DNA from: Hetaerina americana | Taxonomy: Eukaryota > Arthropoda > Insecta > Odonata > Calopterygidae | Length of the DNA: 64,000 nt | NCBI GenBank assembly: GCA_022747635.1 | Contig: JAKTNV010000115.1 | Coordinates: forward strand, 62,001 to 126,000 | Direction: 5' to 3' | Shown here: piece after piece, positions 40,401-51,800 of the stretch | Position numbering within the stretch: the stretch's first letter is position 1 | Layout of the letters: every line of letters begins with the position of its first letter | The notes under the pieces: model-generated | Told to the model about the DNA's origin: nothing | The model's database searches: none | The model's input: the letters and a program-made list of their open reading frames with translations, nothing else | Program-made: the position numbers and the translations under genes

Positions 40401-42763
40401 AGGAAGGGGATAGAACAATAGCCATAAATTAGAGAACGGTAAGCATAACCTCAGTTGAGGGTAAAAAAATAACAGAAAATTTGCACTTCCACACACTTTT
40501 AATGTCCTACGACCATGGTTTCGATGCTGCGCATCATCATCAGGTGACACCTAGACACAATTAGATAATTTGACACGGAAACCATTTAAAGTATTGCATT
40601 GGGCAATGAGAAATTTAAAAGGAAGTAGCGTAGCCACAAAAGAAAAAGCATATAAGGTAGTGGCTATCCCTATCCTAGAATACTTGTCCATAGTATGGGA
40701 TCCATATGAGGTGGGATATATTTAAAGATAGAAAAAGTTCAAAGAAAGGCAGACAGATATGTTCTCGGAAGGTACAATAGAACAGATAGCGTCACAGAAA
40801 TGTTAGAAATGCTGACATGGGAGAGTTTGAAAAATAGAAGAAAAAGGAGTAGGTTAGGCGCGATGCATAGAATTGTCAAAAAGGACGAAGCGTGGGAAGA
40901 TTTATGGAAAGAGATAGAAAAGCCTAGCTTTAAGGGAAAAAACGACCATAGTTTCAAAATAAAAATAAGAACGGAAATAAATAAGAAAAATACTCTTTTT
41001 TATATAGAACTATTGTTGATTGGAACCAGCTGCCGGGAGATTTGTTTGAGCCCTTTCCATCGAATTTTAGGAGTTTTAAGAATAAATGTACTAAAATAAA
41101 GCCACTGGGTGATTACCTTCATTGTAGTTGTTAAAATATTGTTTGTATGTGATGTGGACGGCATTTTGTATGTGATATGGAGGTTTGTTTGCATGTGATG
41201 TGGAAGTTTGTTTGTATGTGACGTGGAAGTGTCATTGTATGTATGTAAGAATATTTTGTCTCCTATCTGTTTTTCTAGTGCGTGTATGTATGTATTTTTC
41301 GTTCTAAGAGTGATCATTGACCAAACTTGACCGTTGCCAACAGGAAAATCGCCTAATTGCGACGAAATTCTTAAATAATTAATACATAAATAATTTCCCT
41401 ATTGATTTGACCATATTGGTTCACAATACTGTCAAGATAGGTAAACTCCTACACGCGGTCTACTTTTTACCCTCCTATATGAACGTTAACTTAGTTTTCC
41501 TCTTTCTAGAAAACAACACTCGTTTTTTACATCGATTCTTATTTTATACTATATAACACTTATTTTCTAATACCTGTCAATGCCTGTCACCCCAAGGATC
41601 GAGGTTAAGGGTCAAATTGACCCATCGGATCACGTGAGATCACCGAAGTTAAGGAATATTGTTGTGCTCGATTGAGTTTTAACTCTTCCAACGGTCCCAA
41701 AGAAGGTCTATCTCCTAAAGACATTGCCCTCCTTTCCCCTCCCCTACCACACACCCCTCATTTCCAAATCCTCCCGAAGATCCATAAATCTAACAGTCCG
41801 AGTTTATCCTTCCGCAACTCTCCAACGGTAAGAAGCTCTGAATTTGTAGACCACTACCTTTAGCCAATAGTCCACTCCCTGCCGTCATTCATTAAAGATT
41901 CATATCACTTCCTGGAAAGGCTAAAATCAACCTCCTTCCCTCCAGATACCGATATTACCATGGCCACCATTGATGCCACATCCTTTTATACATCCATTCC
42001 CCACTCAGAAGGTCTCTCCGCTCTCCAATACTACCTCTCATACCTATACTAACGCTCTAAACCACACATACCCAGCACTAAATTTCTCCTTAGCCTTTCT
42101 GAGTTCATCCTCACCCGTAATTCTTTCTCATTTAACATAAATTTTACTTGCAGAACAAGGGTTGTGCCATGGGCAGCAGGTTCAGGTCTTCCTATGCAAA
42201 CCTATTTCTTGGTCTCGCAGAGAAAGATTTACTGTTAAAACAACTCCTGAAACCTCAAATGCGGCTCAGATATATTGATGATATGTTTCTTCTCTGGCCA
42301 GAATTCTTCCCTGATTGGAATGCTCCCTATCTCAAAGCAAGCCTCCGAACATTAGCACTACCTTTGATACATGCTATAGAGTCTCCATTCTAGCATCCCT
42401 CCCACCCTCTGACCCTTCATTCAAATTCAAAAAAATAGAAAAGGCGTACACAAGTATCTGATTCCTGGAATGAGCCAGGGAAGGAGCAATTAGTCAGACA
42501 CTCCTCCCCAATCTCAAGATATTTTCATTCTCTCTCTGCTCCCAAAACCTCCCATATTAATTCCACATTCCCAAACCTTCGCCTTCCATCCAGCATCCTC
42601 GTGAGACCTTCTCCTTAGTTCCCTCCATCCCTAGAGAAAGATGGCTTGGCCACCGAAAATTTGGAATACGTTTGAGTTTCATTTGCATACGCTTCTCTGT
42701 GTTTTTGTTCGCTAGCAATATATCGCTTCTACATTAATGTATTATTCACATCAGATATATATC

Positions 42764-42824
<61 letters not shown>

Positions 42825-45800
42825 CGGTAGTCCAGGGAGTAGAGCGTTGAACTGCTGACCTTCGGGGGGGCCGAGTTCGATCCGAGTATCCGAGAGATCC
42901 GAGTACCAGATCTTCCTGGGAAACCATAACCGGCACAAGGAAAGGAACTGGCCCCCCTACCCTGATGTGTGAATTTCACACGCCGTCGGGCTTAGTACTG
43001 GGTGAACTCCACCATCACCTACCAGACCGACCTTCGGGTTGATTACTGTGTTTATGATTTTTTTATATACATAAACCAAGCACAGTTATAAACTCGAAGG
43101 TTCGTATTCCTTTCCCTTCGCCACCGATAATTTTGTAGGAAGAACTGACTAAAGATTGCGACTGGAGTGATGCTGAGACATCCCCGGGAATCGAACACAG
43201 GCCCTTCGATAAAATACATCATGACAAAATACGACAGTATAATTTGTACACGACTTTCCGCCTGATTTGCTTGCAATAGTTACTGTAATCAAATATCTGC
43301 AATACAGAGTACACTGAAGTCCTTGAAACACTTTTATGTGTTTATATTCAAAGATGGTGTTTTAAAAATCAAACAATTATTTGCATGTAAATAAAGTTTT
43401 TCTTTATCACATCGGAAAACTCTTATTTTAGAGGTCGCATGATGGCCAACTGGTGAAATTTTGTGAAAGTAGTTCTCATTCTCCTGTCTCCGGGGGGGGG
43501 GGGAGCGAGCTGGAAATTTTATTTCGATGCCATCCTTATTTTTGAGGTCACAACTCGCTTGGTGTGAAGGCACTTCAGGCATATAATATCATTCTTAGGG
43601 AGTTCGTCGCTACCTCATGCATGATTACCTGGCTACTCACTTTAAAATCTAATCTAATAGGTTGTGTTATTATGAGAAGTTTTTATTGATCATTATTTTC
43701 AGCAAGAATATTACAATAAGGAGTATAAATAGCCGGTGCAAAACTTTTTCCCCAACTCTTGCCCCAATGATATAAATTGTAATTTCATTTTGCCCAGCGA
43801 GATGGTGATGGAAGTCGAATATTTGTGAAAGTTGAATGAGCGAACGTTTGGCATACTCCACTCAGGCTGACGGAAGCATTTATTTTAAAAATACGTAGTT
43901 AACGGAGAAGAGAAATGAAATTAGAAAAAAATACAACGTTTATCGCCACAAAAACTCAAATGAAACCGCTAAAGAACGGAAAATATTTCGCCCTCTTCAA
44001 ATACAACAAGAAACATCTACGAGAATAACGTTATTCGTGAAATATTATCTTCATTAATAGGCACTTGCAGTTCATTGATTGTTTAAAATACTGATCTCAA
44101 GACTTAGAACATCTCGGGTCCTGTATGTATCGGAGTAATGCTCTTCAAACTTACCGAATTGGGTCTTCGGGTTTGTGTCTTGCAATCACTGTTGTTTTTC
44201 CTGCGGTTAAGTTAAAATTAAGACAGAATTTTCGTTTGTCAGCTGAACTCAGAAACAACTTAATACATTGACCAAACGATTTGAGGCTACCTCTCACTGA
44301 CACTTTTACGTAACTGAAAAAAAAACTTTTGCAAAATGGCAAACCTGACATCTTCATTAAAATCAGTTCTTGCGACCTGTTGAAAAAAGTGTTTGTTTCA
44401 ATATTGAGGCTAACTTTTCACCCAATTGCCACTGTCATATCTATATATATGTTATAACAGCCATAGTAGAGCTTTGGAATACTCACCGGGGTGCCCGGGT
44501 TCTATTCCCGGGCACGCCTCTGGGCATCCTCAGCTTCATCCATATTGTGTGATTTTGCGAGTACCAGAACCTCTTGGGAAATAATAGGCGGTACTGGGCA
44601 GGGATCTGAACCCCCTACCCTGATGTATGGATTGTACACGCCGTATGGGGCTTAATATTGGATGAACTCTACCTACATATACCATACCGACCTTCGGGTT
44701 GATTACTGTGTTTATGGTTTTATGGATATACCACCCCATCGTAAAAATCGTACCGTCCATGAACCACAAAATATCCGCATGTTAATTTAATCTACTACGT
44801 TGACTATTCACTTTCCATCAATCATCAATCCCAAGTATTTGAAGTATCCATTGACAGCTTTGACTGGAGCACTTTTCATGATACATGCAAGCGAGAATAC
44901 ATTCGTATAGTCGCTTCAGAATCCTTTTGTAGCCAGTAATCATTTTGTTAATTTGTGCAGACATAGTCATAGGTCATAATTTTCTGTAGCCATATTTTGA
45001 ACCCTCCATTACGTGCTATTTTACCCAATTTCTCATTTCAGTTTAATGTTAACATGAGAGGGGTTTCCAAAATGACATGATGAATGATAAACAATTGGGT
45101 GTGATTGTTTGTCACTGGGATTGTATCATGGTAATGATAAGAGATTTACTGCCAAAATATTCGCCTGAACACACCAAAGGATATGGATCATGATCAGGAG
45201 ACTGGATGCCCAGCATTCAGGTTACTCCATGCATCCAGCAGTCCATTACACGAATGGGTCAAGGTATTGTTTGTATATGATATATTTAATATGTCTGGGA
45301 AAAATGCAGTGCTTTGAACTGTAATTGGCATTTTGAAATCAGTATTCATAAGATCCGTCAAAATTTCTTTTTTAGGAGCAGAATATTTATGTATGAGAAA
45401 AAACAAATTTGCACTTTTCCACAGATTTAAAGTGTGTTTAAATCTGTGGAAAATTGAAAATTTGTTTTTTCTCATAATGACGAACTTCCATTACATATCG
45501 CTTCAATCTGTTGAATGTAAGCAGAATATGTGATAAGAATTTGAGATTCATGTTCAGCATTTCATTCCAATTTGACTTTTTAGAGCCAAGAAATCTTACA
45601 GGGATAATAACAAAGGGTCTAAAAGTTGCTAAAATAGTTTGATATTCAAGATTTCTAAAAATTATGACATAAGATGGCTAATTAATCAATAAGCTATCAG
45701 TAAAATATCAACATCTCTTTTTTACTACTCCCAGACCGCGCTCAGCACTTTTAAATGAACTTATCACCTATCCCTAAGTTGCAGATCAACATACATGGAC

Positions 45801-48800
45801 GATAATATAACCAATTTCATAAGATGCGATGTTGCGGGACAAAGTACACTACCTTTTCAGAAATTTTCTAATGCAGTGAAAGAAAAAAAAGTTTCAAAGA
45901 CATAAGATCGCACTAATGCTCCAAGGCGAGTAAAGACAGATGCATGTAGATTAAGTTGCTTCTTTTTTCCGAGGATATAGCAAATATGAAGAAACAAAAG
46001 CTCACAAATTGATTCTAACCTTTTGAATAAATGGTGAAATTCTTTTCATCTCGGAGTATTATCGAGTTCGACGACGGGATAAGCAAAATTGATTTTCCAT
46101 TCTAAAATCTCTGGGGAAGGACTCCGTTCATAAAACATGTCCCTCGGAAAAAATAATTCTGCCAACATTTTCACTGACACCAGAACACGTTCTCGGGCTG
46201 AATGGCACTCTTTTTGTGTATTCACACTGCGCATACGCATTGAAATATCTTGAGGGTGTTCAGAGAGGTCAGATCAATTACTGCCGAAACCATGATCCAA
46301 AAACTATTCTCAATCACAAATTGATTTTATTGAAATTAATATTTTATGGTCTGGTCACATAGTGAGACCTTTTCAGTAGGTCTTCTTGGGGACGACCCAT
46401 AGCAAAAGTAGTAGAAAACGAAGCACCACAAAAGCAATAGTATAAGTAAAATTACAAATACTCAACTTGTACGATAATTTTTGACGAAGGTTTTATTTGA
46501 CGAAGGTTCTTCAGCCTGGCATGAGAACACTTACGGAAGAGTGGGTGAAACGTCCCTATCAACAGGATGTCAACGCGGAGGAAAAGCTCGTAAACCAACC
46601 TAATTTAAATTATTAGTGTGATCCAAATTTATTATACCGAGAAATACACACACACACACATATATGAACATTTATTAGTCTTATTTAGCCGAAAAGCACT
46701 AGCCGGCACTAGTTCAGGTCCCACTACTCAAAGGATCTGTGACTGTGGTGGTGCTTACCTGAGTGCGCGTGCCAGAGATGCGTCCCCGCCTTGGAAGCCC
46801 GGAACTTGTATTGGAAGGTGGTGTGTGCGGGGATGGGGCACTGCGTCACCATCGGAACGCCATCCATGAAGGGCGTCTCCTTCTGCGGCATCCCCCGCCA
46901 GTGTACCCCCACTCCCGCCCCCGGCACGCGGTTCCACACGTCCACCACAAGGATGTCGTTCTCGCACACCTGCGGAGAGAAACCACCGACTTGACTTTAA
47001 CAAAGTGGGACTCGATTTCAATTAAGGGGGTTTGGATTGCGACTGCGGGAGTCATTGTGTCACATGAATTCATGTGTGAGGTATATTCGAAGAGTAATGG
47101 TCATAGAATATATTCCTTAGAAAAAATTTTCTTTGGCGGTTTTAATTTCCTACAAACCTACTTCACTTTTCTACATAGCTGCCGTTCACTTCGAAGCACT
47201 TTTCGTAACGCCGCACCATCTTCTTCAATCCCTCAGTAGAGAAGTTCACGGCCTGAGATTTGAGCCAGTTGACAACGACGGTCTTGAGTTACTTGTCGGC
47301 TTCAAATCTTTGTCCCACAAGCCACTGTTTCAAGGGCAGGAAGAGGAAATAGTCACGAGGTGCAAGGTCAGGACTGTAGGTTGGGGTCCATGAACGTTCG
47401 TCCACTCAACATTCTCTGCCCTTTTGTGTTGGTGAGCCCTAATCGTCAATCGAAGATCTTGGTCCACTTCCGCTGCTCCTTCACTGATTACTGTAGATCC
47501 ATAACCTAGGCACAACTCATGATGAATTTGGGCAGCTGATGATCCTTTTTCACACAAAAATCGAATCACAACACGCACTTCGCAACTGGCGGCAGCGATG
47601 ATTTTCGCGGACACTGTTATCTGCATTCACTGACAGGCAAATGACTACTGAATCAAAACAATGACTTCAGTGACTTCGGACGTATGCCAATAGAGAGCGT
47701 TTTGTATGCGTACAACTTTGTTCTGGCCCTCCAATCTTTTAATGTAAGAAAATGACCCTTACTCTTCGAGTATGCTTCGTATTAAAGACGAGTGGATTAG
47801 AAGGAATGTAAAATCCATTCATGGGTAGTTCTTACCTAGATATAATGTGAATATACAGTTTTTAAGCACTCTGTGATTCCTAGTTATTTTTAAAACGTGT
47901 TCTAAAACTCGGACTAGTTCTGAGTCACCACTTTTTGATCTATGTTAATTTGACCTTGTTTTCATCCATATCAGTTACTATTTTTAAACATAGGCGATTA
48001 TGAGCTGTTATTTTCATACAAGTACAACTTTTATAAAATTGCGAACATGGTATCAGCTTTTCGTGAGAAAAAAACGTATTTCTGCACCATTAACATATAA
48101 TTAGAGGCAGTCTTCCACCGTCATAAGAGCATGCATAAAATCTTGGATTTTCGATTTCAATTCATTGGAAACCAACCCAGGAAGACACTATTTTATCATC
48201 GCCAATTGATAAGAGTGCAAAGCAAGACTATTACCGACGTGGGTAAGGCGCTGGGTAACACAGCCTCTTATTTAACCCTAATTGTGATCTAAATAATTTA
48301 TGGAAAGGATGGTTTTTTTAATTATATAAACACGATTAGTTACTCGATTTCTTTCGTCATTAGACAGAAACAGCCATGTTTTGGCCTTTTGAATTTCACT
48401 CTAAACATGTAATAACAACAAGAACAATCACAAATACACTCGAACCTTAGGTCGTGGAGAAAAATCAGCCTAGGAGGGAACCGTACCCGCGACCTCTCGA
48501 TTAGCGGCCGAGGACGCCTTTTTGGAGGAAATTTTGGCCAAAAACAACACACCAATGATGTCAAAGCCACCGTATTCCCCAGAACTGGCCCCCAGTGACC
48601 TTTTTTGCTCCCGAAACTGAAGAGGCCCATGAAAGAACGACGCTAATCTACGATTGACGAGATAAAAACTGCATCGAAGAGGAGCTGAACAAGATCACAA
48701 AACAATTATTTTTGGAAATGCTTCGAGGATTGGAAAAACGTTGGCACAAGTGTACAATATCAAATCGGGATTACTTTGAAGGGGACAAATTAGATATACA

Positions 48801-51800
48801 CGAATAAATAAATAATTTTTGTAAAAACACAAAAGTCGTGATACTTTTTGAACAGACCTCGTATACATAAATCTGAGGAAAAAACGTGAGTATTTTAGAA
48901 TGATATTTTCGCCGAAAAAATCCACTAAAGGAAAGCCACATAGCAATAGTGTGTGTCAGTAGCCTACTAAACCTACCGAGTTATGCTGAAGGATGGATGC
49001 ACGAAAAAAGTAATGGAAGTCGTAAAATGTCATTTCTACGGGTTGTTCCAAATTTAACTTCTTTTGATAAAAGTATAAAGCTAATCATTACTTAATGTAT
49101 TCGTTAAGTCCATTGCCGAGAGAAAACTTATTTCTTCTAATTTAGGAGAATAAAATAGTCCGGAAAACTCTATGCTCATATTTATTCGCTCTAAGATCTT
49201 GCCATCTTAGTAGAGCAGTGGCGAATCTTGCCAACATTACCGTACCAATATTACAGAGTATTGTGCGAACCAATTGGTAAAGGAAGATGGATGCAATGTC
49301 GTTGACAAAATGAAAAGCATTCAAATGACATGATTTTATCAATAGTAGGGATATCCGGAAATATTTGTACTTACAATGACGGAAAATCTGATATCATTCC
49401 TTGAACCAATGTATGCAGTCTCATCTTTATTTTCAAAATATAAGAATAACCATAACGGAATTCAATTTCAAAGTAATGTCGAGGCCTTTCTTGCAGAGAT
49501 ATTACTTACAAGATATTGACGAAAGAAAAACGCTTGGAATCGGCTCGCCAAGTATAACTGATACCCGCGGACGGCTTTGAGTTTTCACTTTTCATGTAAA
49601 GAAATTACATTAGAGACCCAAGCAAATGTAATTACTTTTTCGGTAAATTTTACTGCCGATAACAATGAATTCTACTATTGGAAAATTAGTTGAACATAGA
49701 TGGCACAGTGGCTCTTTTGATGCTTCCCTTAAAAACCTTTTGCTTTAAATAAAACTTGAGAATGATGCATCACATACCTGTATGCTAGGACCGGGTAGTT
49801 GCCTATTAGCCGTCAAGAGAGCTTGAGTGACCCCATCGGCTGTGACGCAATTTGGGTTGAAACAGTCAGTCTGGTTGCGTGGACATTCACCACATGACCT
49901 GTTGAGCGGAAAATTAATACTTGAAATTGCGGCGTTTCGGAAGGCGTGATAAAGACTGTTCGAAAAGAAAACTCTTAAAATAAAAACTATCATTTTAAAT
50001 AATTAAATTAGTCGGAAAAATCACCTTGCTTAATTCAACTAAACTTGAAGATAACGTAATTGAGTAAACAAATACTTCAAACGAACACTCTGTCAAGCAC
50101 AACAAATGAAACAGCATTATTATTATTACAATGTGCATATAAATGCAGGTGGACGGTATCAGGTGGCACACAACTCCTTGATATCACAATAAAGCTTGCC
50201 TTTTTTTTTAATTAAAACATTTCAACATCAACCTCTACCACAAAAGACATTCAGAATCATCGAAAACAAATTTTCAATCATAATTTCAAAAATTAAGCTG
50301 TTTTTCAAAGAAAAGGTAGCCAATGAAAATAAAAGTAAGTAGCACAAAAATAGGAAACATCTTAGCATCACTCTCTATCAAAAAAAAACACTATCATTTA
50401 CAACACAATTTCAATACAAAATAATCTGCCACATAACGTAGCTTAAAGGGAATATACCATAAAGACCATAAAACCACAGAAAGTGAAATTTAGGTATTTA
50501 AAATACAAGGAAAACATAATTCCACACAGTCCAAGATCACACCACACAATATCAAGCACCTTCCAGCATTATACACCGTCAAAGATCACTTGTTAAAATA
50601 TCATTTCCCAAGCAAATTCACACAACTTTAACCGTGACACGCACGGTACAACTTCTCGCGAATTGTGCATCGCTTACCGTCCAATATCACATACAGTCAT
50701 TGTAAATTTGGTTAACTAGTTCCAATTGTCCAAGTTGCAACACTACAAAATCAAAAAATCTCCTTTCCTTCCTAAAATACTCTAAAACCTATTCTAAAAA
50801 TTAAATTATCACAGAATATTCACGGTAACTTGTAGGCACTACTCAAAACTACTTTGACTTTCTCTTAACCCACCAAGAATGTAGGATAATATTTAATTGA
50901 CTATTAAAAGTTTCAATTCATTTAAATAAATTTTGCCATTACCATGACTAACCAGAGGCTTTACCCACCAGTTTACATCTGGTACAGATGCTATCAAGAT
51001 GTAACCTTTCTAAAATTTCGTTACTTTGCAAAGGAAAATTTGGCAGCGGTAAATTACCAAAAGCTCAACGTATTTATATACTTATATACTATATCTCTTT
51101 AAAACCTACAGAAGGGTTTAATTTTTGGAAATGAAATAAATCGCTCATCGAAAAATACGTACTAAAACTACATAATAGACATTAAATGACTTCGCAATTC
51201 ATCACATGCAACTGATGTTGGATTCATAACTTAATTTAACCAGAGATTATTTTACTAGGAAGCCATATGAAATTTAAATATTTTTATCATGACCTAAAAA
51301 CATTTCATTCTCTAAAATTTTCTTACATTCATTGAAAAATTAGTCGATTCATGCATCTCATGATCTTCGAAGAGAAGTTCCATTGTTTTGCTTGATATTG
51401 CAGCTTTTTCTTCCTAGCTAAATGTAAAACTGGCATAGCACCGGTTCGAACCGTTAAGGGAGCTATGACCCAAAGAGTAGACACTTAATGGCTTAGGTGG
51501 GAAGGCAAAAACCACAACAGTTAGGAAGGAAAGGTTTCATGAAATTACCACGGCTCTAAGCGTATCCCCGTTCCTTTCACATGGATGGAAGCTGGTGAAT
51601 ACTCTCTTAGCAGAGAGATGGCATCCTCGAAGTGAAGGGTCGAAAATTACCGTTCGCGCGCCCCTCACTACCACAGAACTTTCTGCCTAAGAAATATAAC
51701 AAATTCTTCTTTTGAGGCAAGATTTATCGAATTGATCTCGGGTTGAAGGGCTGAAAAATGAAGTTTATTGTTGAATGAAGCGGCCATCTTTTGGTCCAAC

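Noticed and set aside
46763..47239. 158-codon plus-strand ORF, the longest in the window
   Set aside because: Overlaps the oxidase exon and a mariner remnant in antisense. No motif.
51440..51470. GGTTCGAACC, a perfect B box word, as a possible tRNA gene
   Set aside because: No acceptor stem, D arm or T stem can be paired around it. The word is palindromic and may be chance.
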